A DNA stretch of 64,000 nt from Alphaproteobacteria bacterium (GTDB lineage: Bacteria > Pseudomonadota > Alphaproteobacteria > UBA8366), in NCBI GenBank assembly GCA_009377445.1, contig WHUA01000011.1, positions 1 to 64,000 on the forward strand, read 5' to 3'. The notes under the pieces were generated by a model. The model was not told where the DNA came from and made no database searches. It saw nothing but the letters and a program-made list of their open reading frames with translations. This document shows positions 17,643 through 26,428 of the stretch, piece by piece. Numbering within the stretch: the first letter of the stretch is position 1; the number at the start of each line of letters is the position of its first letter. A program made the translations under genes and the position numbers.

Positions 17643-18767
17643 CTAAGCGGCCTGCGCCGCATCCTTTTCGCTGCGGAACACACTGCACAGGCTCGTATCG
17701 ACGGCAATTGCGACCCTGTCGCCGATCGCGAATTCCTGGCGCGGGTGCGTCTGCGCGCGCACGGTCTGGCCCGACCCGAGCTCGAGGTAGTACTCGGTGA
17801 GATTGCCGAGGAACGTCCGGTCGACGATTTCCGCCCGTGCGTGCGCGTGTGCGTGCGCGTCGCCGTCGCCGGCCTCCGTCCCGAGGCGGACATTCTCCGG
17901 ACGGATCGCGACCTCGACCCGTTCGCCTGCCGCGATGCCGCTCGGCAGGGCGAGGTCGAGGCGCAGACCGGCGCCGAGATCGACAACGCCCCGTTCGCCC
18001 CTCACGGCGGCCACCGTTGCCGGCATCAGGTTGACGAGGCCCATGAAGTCGGCGACGAGGCGGTTCGCCGGCTTGGCATAGACCTCATAAGGCGTGCCGT
18101 ATTGCTGCAGCCGGCCGGCATGCATGACGGCGATCCGGTCCGACAGCGCCAGCGCTTCGGTCTGATCGTGGGTCACGTAGACGAAGGTGATGCCGGTGCG
18201 CCGCTGCAACTGCTTCAGTTCGTGGCGCATATGCTCGCGCAGCTTGGCGTCGAGGTTGCTGAGAGGCTCGTCGAGGAGCAGGATCTCGGGCTCGACCACG
18301 AGACTGCGCGCGAGCGCCACGCGTTGCTGCTGGCCGCCGCTGAGCTCGTTCGGGTAGCGGCCTTCGAGGCCGGTCAGATTGACGAGGCCGAGCGTGTCCT
18401 CGACCTGGCTGCGGAGCTTCGCCGCCGCGATCTTGCGCAGCTTGGGACCGAAGGCGACATTCTCGAATACCGTCTTGTGCGGCCAGACGGCGTAGTTCTG
18501 GAACACCATGCCCATGCCGCGCCGGTCGGGCGAGACGACGGACCCCGGCGAGGAGACGAGCCTGCCGTCGACGTGGATCGTCCCCGCATCCGGCATGATA
18601 TAGCCGGCGATCAGGCGCAAGGTCGTCGTCTTGCCGCAGCCGCTCGGGCCGAGCAGGGTCACGAACTGGTTGTCCTCGATTGCGAGGTCGAGATCGTCCA
18701 CCGCCGCCGCATCCGTGTCGTGCGAGCCATAGGTCTTCGACAGAGCCTCTATCGTGATGCCGGCCAT
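17643..18767 (-). CDS. ABC transporter ATP-binding protein (PotA/FbpC type)
   Basis: A 374-residue ATPase with Walker A GPSGCGKTT (about 37-45), signature LSGGQQQR, Walker B LLLDEPLSNLD and the switch His in VTHDQTEAL. The C-terminal TOBE-like regulatory domain follows from about residue 250 (VAIRPENVRLG). An unusual DAHAHAHARAE segment interrupts that domain. The ATG shares one base with the permease stop, so the two are translated together. It energises the adjacent fused permease. Confidence 0.93.
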   Translation of the reverse strand: MAGITIEALSKTYGSHDTDAAAVDDLDLAIEDNQFVTLLGPSGCGKTTTLRLIAGYIMPDAGTIHVDGRLVSSPGSVVSPDRRGMGMVFQNYAVWPHKTVFENVAFGPKLRKIAAAKLRSQVEDTLGLVNLTGLEGRYPNELSGGQQQRVALARSLVVEPEILLLDEPLSNLDAKLREHMRHELKQLQRRTGITFVYVTHDQTEALALSDRIAVMHAGRLQQYGTPYEVYAKPANRLVADFMGLVNLMPATVAAVRGERGVVDLGAGLRLDLALPSGIAAGERVEVAIRPENVRLGTEAGDGDAHAHAHARAEIVDRTFLGNLTEYYLELGSGQTVRAQTHPRQEFAIGDRVAIAVDTSLCSVFRSEKDAAQAA

Positions 18768-20578
18768 CAGCTTGCAACTCCTTCGTGTCGGGCTCCGCCG
18801 GCGCGCCCGATCTCGGCGCCGCCGACCTTGTTTGCGCGCCAGATGACCGCGCCGATGATGAGCACGTTGATGATGGCGAGCGCGGCGACCGGCTCGATGT
18901 ATCCCGTCTCGTAAAGATTGTAGACGGCTACGGCGAGGGTGATCGAGCTCGAACTGAACAGCAGGATCGAGGCGCTCAGCTCCTGGATCGACGGCACGAA
19001 GACGAGGAGCCAGCCCGCGAACAGGCCGGGGCGCATCAAGGGCAAGGTCACTTCGCGCATGGTCGTGCTCCAGCGGGCGCCGAGGATGCGTGCGCTTTCC
19101 TCGAGCGAAGAATCGATCTGCCTGAGCGCGGTATTCGCCGCCCGGACCCCGAGCGGGATATAGCGGCCGGCATAGGCGAGCAGGAGGATGGTCAAGGTGC
19201 CGTAGAGCACGATCGGCATGGCGAGCCAGAACTGGATCAATGCGACGGCCATGACGATGCCTGGCAGCCCCATCGGAATAAGCGCCACGTAATCGAGGTA
19301 GCGCCGGCCGGGCACCTTGGTCCGAAGCTCGATCCAGCCGATCACCGCGCCTATGCCGACAACGAGGGTGGCGGCGAGGACGGCGAGCAGCAGACTGTTC
19401 AGGATGGCGCGCTGCGTCACGTCGTATTGGAACAGAACGAAGCGGTAGTTGGCGAGGGTGAGGCTCTTCCAGAAGTCGAGGCCCCAGGATTTCGAGACGG
19501 AGACGGCGAGCAAAGCGGCATAGGGCGCGGCGATCGCAACCAGGAAAACGATGAAGCAGACGCCGAACAGGACCCAGCGCGCCCAGCCGAGGTCGACGAG
19601 TTGCGGGCGCGAGCCCTTGCCGCCGAGGGTCACATAGGAGCGCCGGGCGAGGAACGAGCGCTGCAGATAGAGGGCGACGACGGTGATCGCCACGAACAGC
19701 AGCGACAGCGCCGAAGCGAGCCCATATTCGGGCGGGTAGTCGAACAGCGCATAGATCCGCGTCGGCAGCGTCACGATCCGCCCAGGCAGGCCGACGATCG
19801 CCTGTGAGCCGAACAGGGCGATGGCGTTCACGAAGGCGAGCAGCGCGCCCGAGAGGATAGCCGGCGCCACCAGCGGCGCGGTGATCAGGAGCGCCGTACG
19901 CACCTTGCCGGCGCCCAGTATCTCCGCCGCTTCCTCGTAGGAGGCGTCGACCGATTGCAGCGCGCTCGACGCGAGAAGGAAGACGTAGGGAAAGGTGTGC
20001 GGGACTGTGACCAGAACCAGGCCCGCCATCGAGAAGATGTTGAACGTCAACCAGTCCGCATCGAGCACGTCGCGAAGGAATACGTTGATCAGACCGGAAT
20101 TCGGGCTGAGCAAATTGACGTAGGCAATGGCGAGAAGGAAGGGCGGCGAGAGATAGGACAGGGTCGCCGTCATCCGGATGAAACGCCGTCCGGGAATGTT
20201 GGTCCTGCTCACCGCCCAGGCCATCGGGAGGCCGATGAGGACGCTGAAGAGGCCCGTCAGCACGCCGAGGATGAGCGAATTGTAGAGCGGCTTCAGATAG
20301 AGACGGCTCGACAACGCCTCGACAAAATGGCCGATCGTGACGCCGCCTTCGCCACGAATGCTGCCCAAGAGAAGCGAGCAAAGCGGCAGGAGGACGAGAA
20401 CGAAGAGGGCGAGAATCGCGGCGCCCATGATGAGGCGCTCGAGGTCGAGCCGCCGGTGAAGCGACGGCCCGGGCCCGGCGCGTCGGGTCGGCGTTCGGCG
20501 CGCAGCCTTCACGTGGCCGGGGATGCGTTCCGTTTTCGCGACCGGCACTTCACGCCGCCCGGGATCGGGGCTCGTCAA
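18767..20578 (-). CDS. ABC transporter permease, fused two-domain (FbpB/PhnU2-like)
   Basis: A 603-residue inner-membrane protein containing two binding-protein-dependent permease domains in one chain, each with about six helices. EAA-type docking loops are visible as EAAEILGAGKVRTALLI in the first half and ESARILGARWSTTMREV in the second. Fused permeases are standard in ferric and aminoethylphosphonate importers. An Arg/Pro-rich cytoplasmic N-terminus of about 45 residues precedes the first helix. It is the first gene of this operon. Confidence 0.92.
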   Translation of the reverse strand: MTSPDPGRREVPVAKTERIPGHVKAARRTPTRRAGPGPSLHRRLDLERLIMGAAILALFVLVLLPLCSLLLGSIRGEGGVTIGHFVEALSSRLYLKPLYNSLILGVLTGLFSVLIGLPMAWAVSRTNIPGRRFIRMTATLSYLSPPFLLAIAYVNLLSPNSGLINVFLRDVLDADWLTFNIFSMAGLVLVTVPHTFPYVFLLASSALQSVDASYEEAAEILGAGKVRTALLITAPLVAPAILSGALLAFVNAIALFGSQAIVGLPGRIVTLPTRIYALFDYPPEYGLASALSLLFVAITVVALYLQRSFLARRSYVTLGGKGSRPQLVDLGWARWVLFGVCFIVFLVAIAAPYAALLAVSVSKSWGLDFWKSLTLANYRFVLFQYDVTQRAILNSLLLAVLAATLVVGIGAVIGWIELRTKVPGRRYLDYVALIPMGLPGIVMAVALIQFWLAMPIVLYGTLTILLLAYAGRYIPLGVRAANTALRQIDSSLEESARILGARWSTTMREVTLPLMRPGLFAGWLLVFVPSIQELSASILLFSSSSITLAVAVYNLYETGYIEPVAALAIINVLIIGAVIWRANKVGGAEIGRAGGARHEGVAS

Positions 20579-20867
20579 GCCGCGCGCCTGCGGTTCCGGT
20601 CGAGGTGTCGCGGCGATGGGGATTGCTCGCGTTGCGGCGCGGCGTCTTGACCGTGCACCGCCGATGCATGCCGCACACCGGCCGCGGCCGCGCGCGTCCG
20701 TTCAGCATCAGTGCCCACGCTTCTCTCGACATCGAAACGCGCGTCCCTCATTGGCACACGGACAATACAATCTGCGCGATCATCACGGCTGGTGTAAGGG
20801 CTGTCAACCGGTTCACGCCCGTGGCCGGGCCGCATCGGCTACGCGCTCCGCAGCGGCCATGAAGGCG

Positions 20868-23381
20868 CTATTTCTTTTTGCCGCCCGCCATTTTGGCCCG
20901 ATGCGCTTTGATCGCGGCGAGCGCGGCCCGGACTTGGCCCGCATACTCTTCTCCATTCGCGCGGGATTGCATCATGGCTTCGTTGATGATGCGTCGGAGC
21001 TCCGGGTCCGCCTGCGACTGGCCGAGCAGCAACGCCGACGTCTGGGATCTGTCCGCCTCGGGCGAGTTTCCCCCCTGGGTCTCGCGATCGCGATAGAGCT
21101 TCACCGCGTCCAGTGCCGCCTGGACCTGCCCCTGGTAGTTCTCGCCTTCCCCGCGGGCGCGCTTCATGGCGATTTCGATGATCTCCTTCAACTCGGGCTT
21201 TGCGTCGGCCACGTCGAGCGCGGTCTCCGCAGGCCGTCCGCCTGCGCTCTTGGCCTTTGCCAGGGCCGTTTCGGTTCCGCGATGCGCCTTTATCGCCTGC
21301 AGCGCGGCCCGCATCTGTCCTTCGCGTCCCTCGCCCTTCTTCCGCGCATCGGCCATGGCGGAGTCGATCGCACGCTTCAATTGGGGCGAGACATTCTTGC
21401 CCAGCCCGAGCCCGGCCGTCGCAGGCGTGCTCTCGGCGGCCGCTTTCGCCGCCGGTGGGGGCGCCAGCTTGGCGATCTGCGCCTGGCGCAAGGCCTCGGC
21501 GGCCTTCTTCGCATCCGCAAGGATGCGCTCGCGCTCTTCGGTGGCCTGATTGCGGGCCGAGGTTACGATGGCCTCATATCTCCGTGCCGCTTCCTCCTTG
21601 GCGGATGCGATGATCTTTGCCTTTTCAGCCTCGGTTCGGATTTCCAGGGCTGCCAGCTCTTTCGCCTTTTTTTCCTCTGCCTCGGTCTTGACCTTGGCGA
21701 GCGCGGCCGACGTTTTTTCGTCGGCCGCGCGCTTGGCGTCCGAAAGCGTTTCCTGCAGTTGCTTGTCGGCGCTGTCGCGGGCGACCTCGATCATGCGTTG
21801 CCGCATGGCCTCCGCGGCCTTCTCGGCATCCGCCATCGCCTTGCGCCGGGCCTCGTATGCCTGTTCGTTTACCAAGGCCATGTCGCGCTTGCGATTATCC
21901 TCCGCGAGCTTTTGCGCCAGGGCCAGTTGGACTTTCAGGCTCTCGTCAATTTTCTTCTCCATTTTCGCATAAATGGCCGTGGAGGCTGCTTCCGCATTCT
22001 TCGCCGCGTCGGCCAGGGCTTTCTCGCGTTCCCCCTCCGCGGCTTTGACCGCTTCCGCCAGCTTGGCCTCCTCGGCCGCCGTGGCCTGGCGTTCGGCCTT
22101 TGCCAGCTCGTCCTGAAAACTCTTGTCGGCCTTCAGGGTCACCGCCGCGACAACTTGCTCGCGCGCGGTATCCGCTTTCTGGCTCACGTCCTCCTGCTGG
22201 CGCCGGATCTTGTTCAACGCTTCGACCGCGACCTGGATCTGCTGCAGGTAGTCCGCGCCATCTGCCTTGGCATCGGCCATGGCGCGGTCGATCACGTTCA
22301 GCAGGGCAGGGTCCGTCCCGGCGCGAAGGACAGCCAACGCGGGCGCCTGTTTATTTGCCGCCGCAGACGCTGCATCCTTGCGAGGCCGGAGCTCGGCCAA
22401 CCGGTTGCGCGCCAGAGGCGCGAAATTTCCCAACGGAAACTGATTCAGATAAGCGTCGAAGTCTTCCGGGCGGGAGCTGCTGAAGATCGATTGCCAAAAG
22501 ACGACCTCGCGGTCGACAGCCTTGTCCGCGCCTTTATTCTCCTTCTCGGCCGCCTTCGGCAGCGCGGGATTGAAGAAGAAATCCTCGGTTATAGACGAGG
22601 CGGTCCAGGGAACCTGCAGGTCCTTGGTGTCTTTGATGACCGCCGTGCGCACCCGCTTGAACGTCTCTTCGATCGAGATCCCTTGCTCCTGCATTTCTCG
22701 AACCAGGGCGCCGGTATAGAAGCTGTTGGCTCCCGTGCCGTCGGCCGCCACCTCGCCGGGCGCGGCCGCATAGGCGATGTAGGTGCCGGCCGGCGCACGC
22801 GTTTGCGCCAGGCCCTCGGAATAGAACCGGAATGTGTCGCCGAAGGGATTGTCGCGGCAGGCGTCCAGGATCACGATGTTGAGGCTGTTCCGCGCGCCGG
22901 CCATGCGGCCGATGACCTTGTTCAGGTCCACCGATTCGGGCTCCACATGATCCTCGACGGAAATTGCCGCCTTGATGGGAATCATGAAGTTCTTGCCGCG
23001 GATCTGCACCGCGTGGCCGGCGTAATAGAACAGGCCGACGCCGCCTTTCTCGATCTCCTCGCCGAATTCGATGATTGCGCGATGCATGTCTTGCTGCGTT
23101 GCATTGAGCCGGGTAATGACCTTGAACCCCAGGCGGCCGAGGGCGTCGGTCATCGCACGCGCGTCGTTGATGGTGTTGGGGAGCGGCGATTGCGCATACG
23201 CGCCGTTGCCGATGACGAGTGCAACCCGCCGTTCGGCGGCCGCGACGGGCAGTGCGATCGCGGTCAGGAACGTGGCGGCGAAAAAAGCGCATAAGATGAG
23301 CCGCACGCCGCCCTTCCACCGGGGCTCAGCCGGGCGGTTTGCCAACCTCGCCGATAGTTCCACGAGACGACCGCTGTGCAT
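20868..23381 (-). CDS. Secreted caspase-like protease with coiled coil and four C-terminal repeats
   Basis: An 837-residue protein with a signal peptide (cleavage near VAAAE, residue 50) and a caspase-like p20 domain at about 51-280. The catalytic dyad is intact: His123 in YYAGHAVQ and Cys175 in LDACRDNPF. A Lys/Glu/Ala-rich coiled coil spans about 390-640. Four degenerate repeats of ~37 residues (consensus PELxxIIxxAM...GExYxxQVxAAL-A-KxxR) follow, one before and three after the coiled coil. The ATG at 23381 has GGAG upstream; a GTG at 23306 also has a good site. It begins 31 bases after the pseudo-caspase stop, so the two form an operon. Confidence 0.9.
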   Translation of the reverse strand: MHSGRLVELSARLANRPAEPRWKGGVRLILCAFFAATFLTAIALPVAAAERRVALVIGNGAYAQSPLPNTINDARAMTDALGRLGFKVITRLNATQQDMHRAIIEFGEEIEKGGVGLFYYAGHAVQIRGKNFMIPIKAAISVEDHVEPESVDLNKVIGRMAGARNSLNIVILDACRDNPFGDTFRFYSEGLAQTRAPAGTYIAYAAAPGEVAADGTGANSFYTGALVREMQEQGISIEETFKRVRTAVIKDTKDLQVPWTASSITEDFFFNPALPKAAEKENKGADKAVDREVVFWQSIFSSSRPEDFDAYLNQFPLGNFAPLARNRLAELRPRKDAASAAANKQAPALAVLRAGTDPALLNVIDRAMADAKADGADYLQQIQVAVEALNKIRRQQEDVSQKADTAREQVVAAVTLKADKSFQDELAKAERQATAAEEAKLAEAVKAAEGEREKALADAAKNAEAASTAIYAKMEKKIDESLKVQLALAQKLAEDNRKRDMALVNEQAYEARRKAMADAEKAAEAMRQRMIEVARDSADKQLQETLSDAKRAADEKTSAALAKVKTEAEEKKAKELAALEIRTEAEKAKIIASAKEEAARRYEAIVTSARNQATEERERILADAKKAAEALRQAQIAKLAPPPAAKAAAESTPATAGLGLGKNVSPQLKRAIDSAMADARKKGEGREGQMRAALQAIKAHRGTETALAKAKSAGGRPAETALDVADAKPELKEIIEIAMKRARGEGENYQGQVQAALDAVKLYRDRETQGGNSPEADRSQTSALLLGQSQADPELRRIINEAMMQSRANGEEYAGQVRAALAAIKAHRAKMAGGKKK

Positions 23382-23412
23382 CTTTCTCCAGCGCCGCTTG
23401 CGTCAGCGATCG

Positions 23413-25560
23413 TTACCGCAGATCGCGAGCGACCCGAAATCCATTCGTCGTGTAGCGTACGTCAAAATCGTACCGGAGCCGGCTGGCCGAATGGGCATAG
23501 GTTTCGTCGTTGCGCCATGAGCCGCCGCGCAGGGCGCGCGCGCTGCACTCGCCCTGTTGGGACGCCGACCCGTCCCGCGGCGCCCGCTCGTAGTCCGGAT
23601 TCCAGCAATCGTCGGTCCACTCCCAGACGCCGCCGCTCATGCCGTGCAAGCCAAAGGAATTGGGCTTGCCCGCGGTCACGGAAGCCGGCGCCTTGAAGCT
23701 CCAGCCGCTGCCGCATGCCTTGCAATCCGCCATGCCGGCGGCCATCCGGTTGCCCCACCAGTATTTGCGCTCGCTGCCGCCGCGGGCCGCGTATTCCCAT
23801 TCCGCCTCGCTCGGCAGACGATAAGACTGACCCGTAACCTTCTTCAGCCAGGCAAGATATTGCTGGATATCCCTCCAGCTCAGCTTGTGCACAGGCGCGG
23901 TGTCCGGCGCGTCCTTCAAGTCGGGAATATACGTGCATCCTTTGGCGGCCGCGCAGGCCTTCCATTCCGCGATCGTCACTTCGTATTTCCCGAGCGCAAA
24001 CGGCTTGGCGATCTGGACGGCATGGGCCGGCTGCTCGGAGACGTCGCCCTTTTCGGATCCCATGCGGAAAGAACCGGCCGGCAGACGGACCAAGACCGGA
24101 CATTCGGGGCAGTCGCGAATCTCGCCATCGGAAACCGCGGCCGGCGGCGCAGCCTCGCGCGGCGGTATCACGGCGACTTTCGGCGCCGCCTTCGGCTCCT
24201 TCGGCGTGGCCGCCGGACGTGCGCGCAGCAAATTGGATGAAACATAGGCGGTGCCGCCGTTGCCGATCCGCACTTGGTACCAGTTTTGGCCGACGACGCG
24301 GCCCGTCACCAGTAGCCGTTCGCCCTTCGGCACCGTTTCCAGGATCGATGCGGCAAGACTGGGGCCTTCCCGGAGGTTTGCCGCAACGACGACATCGTAT
24401 TCGGCCTGCATCGGCTCGATTTCGGGGCCTGCGGGGGCCGGTTTCGCCGGTTGCGGCGAACGGAGTATCGAGATGCGCTGCTTCGCCTCTTTCGCGTACT
24501 GCCCGTTCGGAAACACTTCGAGATAGGCTTCGAAGTCCGCCGGGTTGCCGCTTTCCTTGATGACGTTCCAGAGCTCGCCCTCGAATGCCGACCGGCCGGA
24601 GGCTTGGGCCGTGCCGCCGCCGCCCGGCGGACGATCCTCCAATCGGGCATGAGGCGCTTCGGGCGGCGTCGGCAGGTGAATGCCCCGGTTCAGCAGGCGC
24701 GCATCCTGGCCCGGTTCGAGGGCAGCATCCGCACGCCCCGCGCCGCCTGGGGAAGCGAGATAGACGTCATCGGGCAAGGACGAGCTGTGCCATGGCGCGT
24801 GCGTGTGGCTCGTCGCTTCGCTCACCGCGACGCGGACCATTTCGAAGACGTCTTCGGCGCGCCGATCCGGCGTTGCGATGAAGTTCAACAGCTCTTGCGT
24901 AAAGACGGACAAATCGGATCCCGCAATTCCCGAGGACGTCAAGCCGTTCGAATGGGCAATGAGGAAGCTCGCCGGCGCCTTGGCCGGCCGCGGCGCCACT
25001 TGTATCCCGCGATAACGGCTCCTGACGGGATATGGCGACGTGTCCAGGACGACCAGCTTGGGCGTGTCGTTCCGCGTGCGGTCCAGCGCCTGGATTACGC
25101 GATCCATGGCGATTGCGCCGGGCACGGGATCGCCTTCAAGTCCCACCTCTGCGTCGATGGGCACCAGCATCAACTGATCGCGTACGGTCACGGTGTGACC
25201 GGCGAAATAGAAGAACACCAGGTCGCCGTCGGCCGCGCGGTCGCCGAGCGCATCGAGCGCCTGCCCTAGATCGCCGCTGCCAACGTCTTCCAATGTCCTG
25301 ACCTGGAAGCCTAGAGACTCCAGCTTCCGCGCCATGGCGCGCGCATCGTCAAGGGCGTGCGCCAGTTCGCCCGCCGCGTACCGTGAAGCTCCCACGACCA
25401 GGGCGTGGCGGCGGCTGACTTGGATAGGCGAGCCCGATTTGGCCGATCCGAGCGCGGCCAGATCCTTGGCGAAGGCTTTCGAAGGTATGGGGACCGCCAA
25501 CCAGCCGGCGAGGAGCAGAAGCATGGTTGCGGCAATAACGATGCAAACGCGGCGGCCCAT
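23413..25560 (-). CDS. Pseudo-caspase fused to SH3-like and FGE/sulfatase-modifying-factor domains
   Basis: About 715 residues. A signal anchor (VCIVIAATMLLLLAGWLAV) precedes a caspase-like domain (50-290). His122 is kept (FYFAGHTVTV), but the cysteine position reads LDTSPYP, so the nucleophile is Ser175. An SH3-like domain follows (YDVVVAANLREGPS to TAYVSSNLLRARP), then an FGE-type formylglycine/ergothioneine-like fold with YRLPSEAEWEYAARGG and GGVWEWTDDCWN. The start is uncertain: the frame runs to 25695, with ATGs at 25629 and 25560; I prefer 25560 because upstream codons look non-coding. It probably acts as a membrane-anchored periplasmic scaffold or decoy. Confidence 0.88.
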   Translation of the reverse strand: MGRRVCIVIAATMLLLLAGWLAVPIPSKAFAKDLAALGSAKSGSPIQVSRRHALVVGASRYAAGELAHALDDARAMARKLESLGFQVRTLEDVGSGDLGQALDALGDRAADGDLVFFYFAGHTVTVRDQLMLVPIDAEVGLEGDPVPGAIAMDRVIQALDRTRNDTPKLVVLDTSPYPVRSRYRGIQVAPRPAKAPASFLIAHSNGLTSSGIAGSDLSVFTQELLNFIATPDRRAEDVFEMVRVAVSEATSHTHAPWHSSSLPDDVYLASPGGAGRADAALEPGQDARLLNRGIHLPTPPEAPHARLEDRPPGGGGTAQASGRSAFEGELWNVIKESGNPADFEAYLEVFPNGQYAKEAKQRISILRSPQPAKPAPAGPEIEPMQAEYDVVVAANLREGPSLAASILETVPKGERLLVTGRVVGQNWYQVRIGNGGTAYVSSNLLRARPAATPKEPKAAPKVAVIPPREAAPPAAVSDGEIRDCPECPVLVRLPAGSFRMGSEKGDVSEQPAHAVQIAKPFALGKYEVTIAEWKACAAAKGCTYIPDLKDAPDTAPVHKLSWRDIQQYLAWLKKVTGQSYRLPSEAEWEYAARGGSERKYWWGNRMAAGMADCKACGSGWSFKAPASVTAGKPNSFGLHGMSGGVWEWTDDCWNPDYERAPRDGSASQQGECSARALRGGSWRNDETYAHSASRLRYDFDVRYTTNGFRVARDLR

Positions 25561-25925
25561 CCCGTGCGGTGTCCCCGGACCTTGGCGCGCTATGGAATCT
25601 TCGCTACGGATGCTCTGGTGTAACGTCATGTGTGTAACGTCATGCGCAACCGTCATCACCCGACAGGTTGGACTTTCGCAAACGGGCAAATACAAAGCCG
25701 ACGGGAATCAATCAGTCGCGGCACGCCGCCATGACCTTCCCGTCGATCCGCCCGTGTGCTCCCGTACGGGCCGAGTATATCCTATATCATTGGTTGCGCA
25801 ACGATATGCGCTTCGAGGCGTAGGCGAATGGCCGGAAAATCAAAGCAAAGTGGCTAACCGTAAGGCGTTTCGCGCCCCGTATTAAAACGCTGCCCGCGTT
25901 CAAATATAGACCTGGGAATCCTGAG
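25561..25925. other. Control region of the caspase operon
   Basis: This 365-base region upstream of the pseudo-caspase gene contains a sigma-70-like promoter with palindromes at both boxes (annotated separately) and a 13-base direct repeat, GTGTAACGTCATG, at 25618-25630 and 25632-25644 (period 14). The predicted leader is about 200 bases. No separate gene was recognised. Confidence 0.5.
25761..25803 (-). promoter_or_regulatory. Candidate sigma-70 promoter with flanking palindromes for the caspase operon
   Basis: Read on the - strand: TTGCGC (25801-25796), 16 bases, TATACT (25779-25774). The -35 box lies in a perfect palindrome GTTGCGCAAC (25794-25803), and a second one, CCCGTACGGG (25761-25770), sits just downstream of the -10 box. 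Both are well placed to be operator sites, although no regulator gene is adjacent. Confidence 0.45.
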
Positions 25926-26366
25926 CTATTTTACCTCTATGGTAATTTTCCGCGAATAAATCGGCGGATTATGCGGAATATGCTGATGGTCGCCCATCAA
26001 GAGCTGCAACGTATGCTTGCCGGGGGCGAGCTCGATGATTGCCTCGGACTGACCGGCGCCAAAATGCAGGTAGTTTTTATCCGCAGGGATTTCCTGATCG
26101 AAAGGCGGCAGCGGCGCATCGATGATCAAGTGGTGATGCCCGGTATTCGCCTTCTCCACGCCGGCCGGCGCGACGCCGGCATTGCGCAGCCCGAACCAAA
26201 CGCGGAAGCGGTGGGTCCGGATCACTTCCCCGTCATTGGGCCAGCCGATATAGAGGTATGCGTTCTTTGCCGCCGGTGTTTGCCCGGCCTCCGCACCGGA
26301 TCCTACGGCCGGCATTGCGGTCAGCGCCGCAAGCGCGATGGCGGAAATGAAGAAAGCGGTTCGCAT
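25926..26366 (-). CDS. DUF4399 exported protein (second copy)
   Basis: A 146-residue protein with a signal peptide (MRTAFFISAIALAALTAMPA). The DUF4399 core is unmistakable: NTGHHHLIIDAPLPP, the DKNYLHFGAGQSE block and HTLQLLMGDHQHIPHNPP. The clustered His residues suggest metal binding, but the function of the family is unknown. It follows a near-identical paralogue with 62 bases between. It lies upstream of the caspase genes but is separated from them by a promoter region. Confidence 0.85.
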   Translation of the reverse strand: MRTAFFISAIALAALTAMPAVGSGAEAGQTPAAKNAYLYIGWPNDGEVIRTHRFRVWFGLRNAGVAPAGVEKANTGHHHLIIDAPLPPFDQEIPADKNYLHFGAGQSEAIIELAPGKHTLQLLMGDHQHIPHNPPIYSRKITIEVK

Positions 26367-26428
26367 GGTCCTTTCTCCCCTTTGAATGCTGGTACGGGCC
26401 TGCCGACGACGGACCTTTCGGATCTTTC

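Noticed and set aside
20523..23294. A 923-codon + strand open frame
   Set aside because: It lies antisense to the caspase-like gene and reads as Arg/Leu/Gly-rich shadow text; the - strand frame has clear caspase, coiled-coil and repeat structure.
23413..24100. The FGE-type domain as the maturation enzyme of the sulfatase at 42.8 kb
   Set aside because: The domain is periplasmic and part of a caspase fusion 19 kb away, while the sulfatase appears cytoplasmic. Most FGE-fold proteins are not sulfatase activators; no evidence links the two.
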